A stretch of DNA of 64,000 nt, from contig NZ_OY782498.1 of the NCBI RefSeq assembly GCF_963677845.1, positions 3,417,518-3,481,517 on the forward strand, read 5' to 3'. Source of the DNA: an uncultured Pseudodesulfovibrio sp. GTDB taxonomy: Bacteria > Desulfobacterota > Desulfovibrionia > Desulfovibrionales > Desulfovibrionaceae. The notes beneath the pieces are model-generated. The model was given only the letters and a program-made list of their open reading frames with translations. It made no database searches and was not told the DNA's origin. Within the stretch, counting starts at the first letter, position 1; each line of letters opens with the position of its first letter. Below are positions 51,835 through 59,529 of the stretch, in pieces. Made by a program: the position numbers and the translations under genes.

Positions 51835-51916
51835 CCCAATCAGAATAGGGTTTTCTTTGTGTAATCCTCCGTACGGGGCGTGGCTGCCGTTCGGGAAACC
51901 AGGGAAGGAGAAATGT

Positions 51917-53794
51917 ATGGCTAAAGAACCGAGACCTATTGACGAACTGACTATTTGGGACGACGCGAAAGCAATGCTCAAAAAGGCCAGAAGGGAAGGC
52001 GTTGAAACTGTCCATGATCGTTTGGATCAGCAAACGCCTCATTGCAAATTTTGTGAACTTGGTACCACTTGTCGCAACTGTACCATGGGGCCGTGTCGCG
52101 TCAGCGAAAAGCGTCCCCGTGGAGTGTGTGGCGCAGATGCTGATGTTATCGTTGCCCGTAACTTTGGCCGGTTTGTGACCGGTGGCGCAGCTGGCCATTC
52201 CGATCATGGCCGTGATCTCATCGAGGTACTGGAGGCCATTGTCGAGGGCGAGGCTCCTGACTACAAGATTACCGATGAAGGCAAGCTGTTCAGGTTGGCC
52301 GGTGAAGTCGGTATTGAGACTGAAGGTCGTGAACTCATGGCCGTGGCTGAGGATCTCATGGAATGTTTCTTTGCCGATTTTGGCTCTCGCAAGAAATCTG
52401 TTTCGCTGCTGTCTCGTGTACCGGAAGTCCGCAAGAAAAAATGGGCAAAGCTCGGCATGACTCCGCGCGGTGTTGACCGTGAGATTGCCGAGATGATGCA
52501 CCGCACTCATATGGGCTGCGACAACGATGCACCGAACACGCTTATTCACGCTGCCCGAACTGCTCTGGCTGATGGCTGGGGTGGTTCTATGATCGGAACC
52601 GAGCTTTCTGATGTTATCTTCGGCACCCCCACTCCCAAGATGTCCACGGCCAATCTCGCGGTCATCAAGGAAGACAAGGTCAACCTGCTCGTTCATGGTC
52701 ATAACCCAGTCGTCTCCGAGATGATTTTGGCCGCAGCACGTGAGCCGGAAATGGTGGCGCGTGCCAAAGAACTTGGTGCTACTGGTATTAATGTGGCCGG
52801 TCTTTGTTGTACCGGTAACGAGCTGCTCATGCGTCAGGGTATCCCCATGGCGGGCAATCATCTCATGACCGAGTTGGCGATTATCACCGGGGCTGTCGAG
52901 GCCGTTGTGGTAGACTACCAGTGTATTATGCCGAGTCTTGTACAGATATCCGGCTGCTATCACACCAAATTCATCGATACGGCCAACAAGGCGCGTTTCA
53001 CTGGTGCCATTCATTTTGATTTCCAGCCGCGTACGGCCATGAAGCAGGCGCGGGAAATCGTGTCCATCGCTATTGAGGCCTTTGCCGAGCGTGATGCTGG
53101 GCGCGTGGAAATTCCCGGAGAACCCATCGAAATCATGACTGGATTTTCTAACGAAGCCGTGATTGAAGCCTTGGGCGGCACCCTCGATCCGTTGGTCAAA
53201 GCCATTGCCGATGGCGATATTCGTGGTGCGGTGGGTATTGTTGGCTGCAACAATCCCAAGATCAAGCACGACTCCCTCAACGTTGGGCTGACCAAGGAAC
53301 TGATCAAGAAGGATATCCTCGTCATCGTCACAGGATGTGTCACCACGGCCGCAGGCAAGGCTGGTCTTCTTGTGCCAGAAGCCATCGAGATGGCTGGTCC
53401 CGGTCTGAAGAAAATCTGTGGTGCGCTCGGTATTCCACCGGTTCTACATTACGGTTCCTGTGTGGATAATTCCCGTATCATTCAATTGTGCGCCGCCTTG
53501 GCCAATGAGCTGGGTGTGGACATCTCTGATTTGCCCGTGGGTGCATCGTCGCCTGAATGGTATTCGGAAAAGGCTGCTGCCATTGGTCTCTATGCTGTGG
53601 CATCAGGTATTTATACTCATCTTGGGCATCCGCCGAATATCCTCGGTTCCGAAACCGTTACCAATCTTGCCGTGTCCGGTCTTGAAGATTTGGTTGGCGC
53701 GTCCTTCTTTATCGAACCCGATGCGGTTAAGACCGCCGAAATGTTCGATGAACGCATCAAAGCCAAGCGTAAAGGTCTTGGGTTGAGCGAATAA
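51917..53794 (+). CDS. cooS: Anaerobic Ni-Fe carbon monoxide dehydrogenase catalytic subunit
   Basis: A 625-residue monofunctional CODH that interconverts CO and CO2. N-terminal cluster ligands: C43-x2-C46 (cluster D), then C52, C55, C60 and C71 (cluster B). C-cluster region: the conserved blocks NVAGLCCTGNELL, VDYQCIMPSL, GCNNPK, VTGCVTTAAGKAG and HYGSCVDNSRI. The CX2C spacing for cluster D, instead of CX7C, is that of the Desulfovibrio vulgaris enzyme with a [2Fe-2S] D-cluster. ATG at 51917 with GGAAGGAG upstream. No cooF or hydrogenase genes adjoin, so the electron acceptor is not visible. Confidence 0.95.
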   Translation: MAKEPRPIDELTIWDDAKAMLKKARREGVETVHDRLDQQTPHCKFCELGTTCRNCTMGPCRVSEKRPRGVCGADADVIVARNFGRFVTGGAAGHSDHGRDLIEVLEAIVEGEAPDYKITDEGKLFRLAGEVGIETEGRELMAVAEDLMECFFADFGSRKKSVSLLSRVPEVRKKKWAKLGMTPRGVDREIAEMMHRTHMGCDNDAPNTLIHAARTALADGWGGSMIGTELSDVIFGTPTPKMSTANLAVIKEDKVNLLVHGHNPVVSEMILAAAREPEMVARAKELGATGINVAGLCCTGNELLMRQGIPMAGNHLMTELAIITGAVEAVVVDYQCIMPSLVQISGCYHTKFIDTANKARFTGAIHFDFQPRTAMKQAREIVSIAIEAFAERDAGRVEIPGEPIEIMTGFSNEAVIEALGGTLDPLVKAIADGDIRGAVGIVGCNNPKIKHDSLNVGLTKELIKKDILVIVTGCVTTAAGKAGLLVPEAIEMAGPGLKKICGALGIPPVLHYGSCVDNSRIIQLCAALANELGVDISDLPVGASSPEWYSEKAAAIGLYAVASGIYTHLGHPPNILGSETVTNLAVSGLEDLVGASFFIEPDAVKTAEMFDERIKAKRKGLGLSE

Positions 53795-53799
53795 GAATG

Positions 53800-54075
53800 C
53801 CTCCGGCGGCCGGGGGAAGGGGAGAAGGAAACCCTTTGAAAAGGGTTCTCCCTCTCCCCTTCCCCCGGACCCCCATCCTCTTTCCTTTCCTAAACTTTTT
53901 GTGCGCTTGCGGCGAGGGTTAGGAGAGCGAAAAGGTGAGGCGTGAATTTTCATTGGTGCAAAATTGCATAGAGTTAAAAGAGTCGTATTTTCGTGATACC
54001 CCGCGAAGCGCGACAAAAAGTTTAGGAGATTCTTAAGAACCTTTTCCAAAAGGTTCTTAAGCCGCCGGAGGCACA
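53800..54075. repeat. Hairpin repeats between cooS and cooC
   Basis: A CTCCGGCGGC start, then the long stem GGGGGAAGGGGAGAAGG / CCTCTCCCCTTCCCCC (53812-53867) around CCCTTTGAAAAGGG, and further on CGCGAAGCGCGACAAAAAGT and AAGAACCTTTTCCAAAAGGT hairpins ending in GCCGCCGGAGGC. The block fills the 284-base gap and may lower expression of cooC relative to cooS. Confidence 0.65.
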
Positions 54076-54078
54076 TTC

Positions 54079-54855
54079 ATGAAAATAGCATTTGCCGGGA
54101 AAGGTGGGGTTGGTAAAACCTCGTTGGCAGCGTGGACTGCCGACTGGTTGGCCCGGAACGGGAAGAATGTCTGGTTGGTGGATGCGGATACCGCGTTGTC
54201 GCTGGGGCAGGCCTCTGGCATGGCATTGGATCAGTTACCGCAGCCACTCATTCAGCGAGAGGATTTGGTGCGGGAACGTATTCATGCCGGGGGATTTCTG
54301 AATTTGAACCCGGACGTCGGGGATTTGCCTGAAGAGCTGGCCGTGGATGTGCCGTTGGGTGGAGAGCCGGTTGACGGCATGACACCGGGGCGCAAACGGC
54401 TTCTCGTTATGGGTGCCGTGACCAATGCGGGCGGCGGTTGTGCCTGTGACGCCAATGCGTTGTTAAAGGCTTTGTTGGCGCATATTGTTATGGATCGGGA
54501 CGAATGGGTTCTGGTGGATCTTGAAGCCGGTGTCGAACATCTGGGACGTGGAACCGTGACCCACGTGGATGGATTGGTGATTGTGTCCGAGCCGTCCATG
54601 CGGAGTTTGCAGACCGGTGCTGAGGTGGGGCGCATGGCTTCTGATCTCGGATTGACCAATCAGGCTTTGGTCCTCAATCGATACGCAGGAGGTGAACCAC
54701 CGGATTTGGATGGTTTGCCAGAGTGGTCGCTTTCCATTCCTCCGCTTGATGGATTGGTGGGACGACAGATGACGGATGCCTCCGTTTTGTCATTGCCGGA
54801 AGTTGATCGTTTGGATGGATATATTGGGGAGTTGCTGAGTCGTTTGAGCCCATAG
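54079..54855 (+). CDS. cooC: CODH maturation ATPase CooC
   Basis: A 258-residue SIMIBI-class (MinD/CooC-type) ATPase that helps put nickel into the CODH C-cluster. The deviant Walker A is GKGGVGKTS near residue 7, with the signature Lys; Switch I region is VWLVDADTALS, and VLVDLEAGVEHLGRG contains the Walker B/Switch II segment. The CACD motif in GGGCACDAN supplies the two Cys that bind metal at the dimer face. ATG at 54079, 284 bases after cooS. Confidence 0.93.
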   Translation: MKIAFAGKGGVGKTSLAAWTADWLARNGKNVWLVDADTALSLGQASGMALDQLPQPLIQREDLVRERIHAGGFLNLNPDVGDLPEELAVDVPLGGEPVDGMTPGRKRLLVMGAVTNAGGGCACDANALLKALLAHIVMDRDEWVLVDLEAGVEHLGRGTVTHVDGLVIVSEPSMRSLQTGAEVGRMASDLGLTNQALVLNRYAGGEPPDLDGLPEWSLSIPPLDGLVGRQMTDASVLSLPEVDRLDGYIGELLSRLSP

Positions 54856-54996
54856 CTCACTGCGTGTCATAGACATCTTTGTTACTACATCGGGTGTGCT
54901 TGCAGGCATGCCCGATGTTTTGTCATTTAATAATTGAGCATGTTGGTTTTTTTTTGCGATACTGTTGACTCGTAAAAGAACCTATGGAGTTTGCGT

Positions 54997-56724
54997 TTGT
55001 TTGATCACAGTATCGTTTTTGACCTCTTTTTATTGGGTTTCGCCGTTGCCATCACATTTGTTGTCGTGAGCTTTATAAAGAGGCGCGAAGACGAAAGACG
55101 GCATCGCGCGAAGAATCTTTTTTTGCAAACATTGATTGATAATATTCCGAGCCCTGTTTTTTATAAAGATACGAAGGGGGAATATCTTGGGTGCAACAAA
55201 GCTTTTCGTACGATGCTCGGACGTGAAATGCATGAAATAGTGGGCAAGACGGTTTTTGATTTGGCCCCGAGAGAACTTGCCGGAATATACAAGAAAGCAG
55301 ACGACGATCTTTTTGCTGTGGGTGGTGAACAACGATATGAAACACAGTTGCAGTCTGCCGATGGTACCATACATGAGGTATTTTTTACGAAATCCTTATT
55401 TCAGGATACGGCGGGAAAGACAGCTGGGCTGCTCGGTGTCATGCTTGACATTACTGATCGCAAGAGAGCCGAAGAGGCGTTGAGACTGGCGCATGATGAA
55501 TTGGAGCAGCGGGTTGAAGAGCGGACTGCCGAGTTAGCTGCAACCAATCTTTTTTTAGAGCGTGAAATTAAGGAACGTATAAAGGCGGAAAAGGAAAGTC
55601 GTGCCAAGAGCGATTTCCTTAATTCAGTCATTAATTCCATCAATCATGGGCTCGTAGTTATTGATATTGAAGACTATACCGTCAAGCTTGCCAACTCCGC
55701 GGCCTCTGAAGGACGCTTGGTGGAAGATGTCTGTTGTCATAAGCTGTTGCATGGCAGCGACATGCCGTGTGGAGAGAATGTTTGTCCGGTGCATGTCGTC
55801 AAGAAAACGAAAAAACCTGCGGTTGTTCAGCATGATCACATTAACCCTGATGGCACTGTGTCATACGTGGAAATTCACGCTTATCCCGTGTTCGATGAAG
55901 ACGGGAAGTTGATTCAGATTATTGAGAACATCATGGATATAACGTCACGTAAGCAATCTGAACAGGCCATGCTTGAAGCCAAGGAGATGGCTGAAACCAC
56001 GAGTCGTCTCATGTCAGAATTTCTCGACATGGTATCACATGAATTACGGACTCCCATGACCTCGGTACAGGGATTTGCCAAGCTTATAGATAAGACGGTC
56101 AGGAATCATTTTGAGCCGTTGGCGGAAGGCGATGAGCGTTTGACGAAGCAGGCGGGGCGTATCAGGGGGAACCTTGGTATCATTATGTCTGAAAGCGGCC
56201 GGTTGACGGAACTCATCAACGATCATCTTGATTTGTCGAAGTTGGAATCGGGCCGAGTCGAATGGCGTAATGACAGGATCGTTTCAGGGGAATTGATTGA
56301 GCGGGCGCGTGCGGCGACTCATTCTCTTTTCCATGATGATGCAGTTGATCTGGTGGTTGAAGTGGAGAAAGGCCTACCTCCATTCAATGGGGATTCTGAC
56401 AGATTGCTTCAAGTACTGATAAATCTTATTTCCAATGCCGTAAAATTCACTTCTGAAGGTGGTGTCACCTGTGGCGTGACGAGGCGGGATAACGATCTTC
56501 TGTTTTGTGTTGCTGACACCGGAATAGGTGTCCCTGAAGATCAGCAGGAGATTATTTTTAGCAAATTTAGTCAACTACAGACTCGAAAAAGCGGCAAGCC
56601 TTCTGGCACAGGCCTTGGCCTCCCAATTTCGCGGGAAATCATCAGTTATCATGGTGGTGAAATTTGGGTTGAAAGCCAGCATGGACAAGGGAGTCGGTTC
56701 TGTTTTTCAATCCCCATCAAATAG
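54997..56724 (+). CDS. Membrane-anchored PAS sensor histidine kinase
   Basis: About 575 residues. One N-terminal membrane helix (FDLFLLGFAVAITFVVVSFI), a PAS domain (about 40-155), a coiled coil (ELEQRVEERTAELAATNLFL), a second PAS domain with a Cys cluster (CCHKLLHGSDMPCGENVCPV), HisKA with VSHELRTPMTSVQG, and HATPase (LISNAVKFT, DTGIGVPEDQ, GTGLGLPIS). It lacks a receiver. The start is TTG at 54997, seven bases after GGAG; a TTG at 54991 is too close. Whether it serves the coo genes is unknown. Confidence 0.88.
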   Translation: MFDHSIVFDLFLLGFAVAITFVVVSFIKRREDERRHRAKNLFLQTLIDNIPSPVFYKDTKGEYLGCNKAFRTMLGREMHEIVGKTVFDLAPRELAGIYKKADDDLFAVGGEQRYETQLQSADGTIHEVFFTKSLFQDTAGKTAGLLGVMLDITDRKRAEEALRLAHDELEQRVEERTAELAATNLFLEREIKERIKAEKESRAKSDFLNSVINSINHGLVVIDIEDYTVKLANSAASEGRLVEDVCCHKLLHGSDMPCGENVCPVHVVKKTKKPAVVQHDHINPDGTVSYVEIHAYPVFDEDGKLIQIIENIMDITSRKQSEQAMLEAKEMAETTSRLMSEFLDMVSHELRTPMTSVQGFAKLIDKTVRNHFEPLAEGDERLTKQAGRIRGNLGIIMSESGRLTELINDHLDLSKLESGRVEWRNDRIVSGELIERARAATHSLFHDDAVDLVVEVEKGLPPFNGDSDRLLQVLINLISNAVKFTSEGGVTCGVTRRDNDLLFCVADTGIGVPEDQQEIIFSKFSQLQTRKSGKPSGTGLGLPISREIISYHGGEIWVESQHGQGSRFCFSIPIK

Positions 56725-56744
56725 AAACATTCTTTTATATGAGA

Positions 56745-56776
56745 AAAGGCCTGCGATCATATGATCGCAGGCCTTT
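56745..56776. terminator. Bidirectional terminator after the PAS kinase
   Basis: AAAGGCCTGCGATCAT and ATGATCGCAGGCCTTT form a perfect 16-bp palindrome. It lies between convergent genes. Confidence 0.75.
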
Positions 56777-56798
56777 ATGTGTTCATGTGCAGATAGGA

Positions 56799-57035
56799 TC
56801 AAGACTCGTGAGAGCCGTTTGATTCCATCGCAATGTCGCCTATTTCATGCAGAGCCTTGCCTCGTGCTTGTGCCAACTTTTTCCATTTGCGTTTTTCCTT
56901 TTTCAGCGCTTCGATTGTATGCAGCAGGTTTTGGACCGTGTGGGCTGGATAGCCATGGGTTCCTCGGTTCCCTCTACGTACCTCTTCATCGTTGCGCTGT
57001 CGGATCGCAATAAGCTGGTTGGCGTCAAGAATCAT
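56799..57035 (-). CDS. Small coiled-coil protein downstream of nrdD
   Basis: A 78-residue protein, not recognised. The middle part NLLHTIEALKKEKRKWKKLA is a basic amphipathic helix, probably a short coiled coil. ATG at 57035 has a strong ribosome site (GAGGAG, six bases before), located just behind the nrdD stop, so it is a cotranscribed real gene. It takes the place where nrdG often lies but has no radical SAM motif. Confidence 0.65.
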   Translation of the reverse strand: MILDANQLIAIRQRNDEEVRRGNRGTHGYPAHTVQNLLHTIEALKKEKRKWKKLAQARGKALHEIGDIAMESNGSHES

Positions 57036-57057
57036 TGGCTCTCCTCATGGTCGAGGG

Positions 57058-59121
57058 CTAGGCTGTTTTGCAGAACGTTTGCTGCGAATATTCAAGGCGT
57101 TCCTTGTATTCTTCCTGCTTGCCCTTGTTCCACCGACCAACAGGGCGGTAGTATCCGACGACACGGGTGTAAACCTCGGTTTCTTTATTACAAGTGGGGC
57201 ATTCGAAATGCTCGCCATAAATGTACCCGTGATCTTCGCAGACTGAGAACGTGGGTGTAACCGAGATGTATGGAATCTTGGTCTTGGTCATGGCCTTGAT
57301 CAGGAAGTTCTTTACGCTCTCTTCATCTGGAGCAGCTTCGCCGAGGAAGGTGTGGAAGACCGTGCCACCATTGTACAGGGTTTGCAATTTATCCTGATGC
57401 TCAAGGGCGAAGAAGACATCCGAGCTGGAACCCACCGGCAGCAACGTGGAGTTGGTGTAGTAGGGAGTCTCGCCACCAGAGGTGTAGATATCGGAGTACA
57501 GCTCCTTGTCGATCTTGGCCAGACGGTAGCAGGTGCCTTCGCCGGGTGTCGCTTCAAGGTTGTACAGGTTGCCGGTCTCTTCCTGGAACTTGACGACCAG
57601 ACCGCGCAACTGATTGAGGGTGCGCTGCATCAGGCGGGAGCCGGATTCGGTGTTCACGCCCTTGCCGAGCAGGTTCATGCACGCCTCATGGCCGCCGATG
57701 AGACCGATGGTCGAGAAGTGGCCCTTGAAACCGTTTTTCAGGTAGCGGCGGGAGAACGGGAACATTCCGGCGTTCAGGTTCTTTTCCACGACCTTGCGCT
57801 TGAATTCCAAAGACTCGCTGGCGAGATGTGCATATTCGTTGACGAGGTCGAAGAAGTCTTCTTCGTTGTGTGCCAGATAAGCGAGTTTTGCCAAGTTCAA
57901 GGTGACAACGCCGATGGAGCCGGTCAGATCACCAGCACCGAACAGGCCGCCGGTCTTTTTGCGGATTTCACGCAGATCCATCTGCAAACGGCAGCACATG
58001 GAACGAACATCTTCCGGGTTGAGGTCGGAGTTGATGAAGTTCTGGAAGTAGGGTGCGCCATATTTGGCGGTCATCTGAAGGAGCAGCTTGCCTTCCTTGG
58101 ATTCCCAGGGGAAGTCCTCGGTCACGTTGTACGTGGGGATGGGGAAGGAGAAGATGCGGCCATCAGCGTCGCCTTCGAGCATGACTTCAAGGAAGGCCCT
58201 GTTGATCATGGCCATTTCCTCGGCATATTCGCCGTAGGTGGAATCCTGCAACTGGCCGCCGATGATGATTGCTTCGTTGGCAATGTGGGACGGCGGGACA
58301 AAGTCAAAGGTAAAGTTGGTGAACGGGCTTTGACCGCCCCAGCGGGACGTGGCGTTCAGGTTGTGCAGCAACTTCTGAATCTGCTGCTTCACGGTCTCGT
58401 AGTCCAGTCCATCGTAACGGATGAACGGAGCGAGGTAGGTATCCACGTTGTTGAACGCCTGTGCTCCGGCCCATTCGTTCTGGAGAGTGCCGAGGAAGTT
58501 GACGATTTGTCCGCAGGCTGCATCAAAGTGCTTGGCCGGTGTGGATGAACAACGGTCGCGTAAGTTGAAGCCTTCCAGCAACAGGTCGCGCAGGCTCCAT
58601 CCTGAGCAGTAACCGGCCAGACCAAAGGAAAGGTCGTGGATGTGGAAGTAGCCGTGAGTGTGGGCCATACGGACTTCTTCAGGGTATTTTTCCAGCATGT
58701 ACCGCGCTTGAACCGCGCCAGCCATGTGCAGAATGAGTCCCTGATAGGAGTGGACCATGTTGGAGTTTTCACTCACACGCCAGTCCACGTTGTCGAGGTA
58801 GCTTTCCGTGACACCGGAGATGTCCAGATAGGCCTCGTTCTGTGTGCGCAGTTCCCTGCGTTTTTCTCTGTATATGATGTAGCGTTCAGCGACCTTGTAC
58901 AGGCGGGCTTCCATGAGCACCTGCTGTACAGTATCCTGCACCTGTTCCTGTTCTGGAACATCAACGCCGTCGAGCTTTTTTTCTACTTTTCCAGCCAGTC
59001 GGCTGGCGAGCAGCGGGTCTTTGATGCCGCTTCCTTTAAGTGCTTTGAAAATGGCGTCACCGATGCGTTTGGTTGACCATGTTTCGATACAACCATCACG
59101 TTTTTGAATCTGAATTGGCAT
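57058..59121 (-). CDS. nrdD: Anaerobic ribonucleoside-triphosphate reductase
   Basis: A 687-residue class III reductase that makes deoxynucleotides without oxygen. An ATP-cone fills the first ~90 residues (IQKRDGCIETWSTKRIGDAI). The catalytic barrel includes MCCRLQMDL with the active-site Cys and GLFGAGDLTGSIG. The C-terminus has the zinc site (SVCEDHGYIYGEHFECPTC) and the glycyl radical site RVVGYYRPVGRWNKGK. ATG at 59121 with AGGAAA upstream. A cobalamin riboswitch precedes it. NrdG, its activase, is not adjacent. Confidence 0.95.
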   Translation of the reverse strand: MPIQIQKRDGCIETWSTKRIGDAIFKALKGSGIKDPLLASRLAGKVEKKLDGVDVPEQEQVQDTVQQVLMEARLYKVAERYIIYREKRRELRTQNEAYLDISGVTESYLDNVDWRVSENSNMVHSYQGLILHMAGAVQARYMLEKYPEEVRMAHTHGYFHIHDLSFGLAGYCSGWSLRDLLLEGFNLRDRCSSTPAKHFDAACGQIVNFLGTLQNEWAGAQAFNNVDTYLAPFIRYDGLDYETVKQQIQKLLHNLNATSRWGGQSPFTNFTFDFVPPSHIANEAIIIGGQLQDSTYGEYAEEMAMINRAFLEVMLEGDADGRIFSFPIPTYNVTEDFPWESKEGKLLLQMTAKYGAPYFQNFINSDLNPEDVRSMCCRLQMDLREIRKKTGGLFGAGDLTGSIGVVTLNLAKLAYLAHNEEDFFDLVNEYAHLASESLEFKRKVVEKNLNAGMFPFSRRYLKNGFKGHFSTIGLIGGHEACMNLLGKGVNTESGSRLMQRTLNQLRGLVVKFQEETGNLYNLEATPGEGTCYRLAKIDKELYSDIYTSGGETPYYTNSTLLPVGSSSDVFFALEHQDKLQTLYNGGTVFHTFLGEAAPDEESVKNFLIKAMTKTKIPYISVTPTFSVCEDHGYIYGEHFECPTCNKETEVYTRVVGYYRPVGRWNKGKQEEYKERLEYSQQTFCKTA

Positions 59122-59304
59122 AAATTTCCTGTGGCAAACAGTGGGATGCGGATGAGATCGACACCGAGGATTGTCGGCGTCGCGTTGTTTGCCCCGTTGC
59201 CGTTGTGATTGACGCGGCAGGACCGCTGAAAATCAGGCAACTATGTTGTCTGGTATGAACTTTCTTGTCTGTAAACGGGCTCCGCGGACCGTCACCGACA
59301 GAAA

Positions 59305-59486
59305 CGCTTCAGGTAGGTCTTCTGGCTCTCCCCGTTCGTTCCGCCTTCCCGCTAAAGCAGTGGCTTGATGGAACAAAATACAAGAGGATTACAGCGGCGG
59401 GACCGCTCCGGCTTTACACCGGATTCCCTGTTATGGCCTACCGGCCACCTGAAGGACATCGTGATTTGGAGAACCTATCTGAAGCT
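59305..59486 (-). promoter_or_regulatory. Cobalamin riboswitch upstream of nrdD
   Basis: On the minus strand the conserved core is readable in order: P1 arm CTTCAGATAGGT, AACAGGGAATCCGGTGTAAA, GCCGGAGCGGTCCCGCCGCT, GTAATCC, GCCACTGC, GGGAAGGC, then GCCAGAAGACCTACCTGAAG, which closes P1. This is the B12 box pattern. The element lies 184 bases before the nrdD ATG. Binding of adenosylcobalamin is expected to shut off nrdD, which suggests a B12-dependent class II reductase elsewhere. Confidence 0.9.
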
Positions 59487-59529
59487 CGGATTGAGTGCAA
59501 GACTGAAGGCGTCCTGTGGGGCTATCTGG

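Noticed and set aside
51782-53269. 495-codon minus-strand ORF opposite cooS
   Set aside because: Shadow of a high-G+C gene; cooS on the plus strand is unmistakable.
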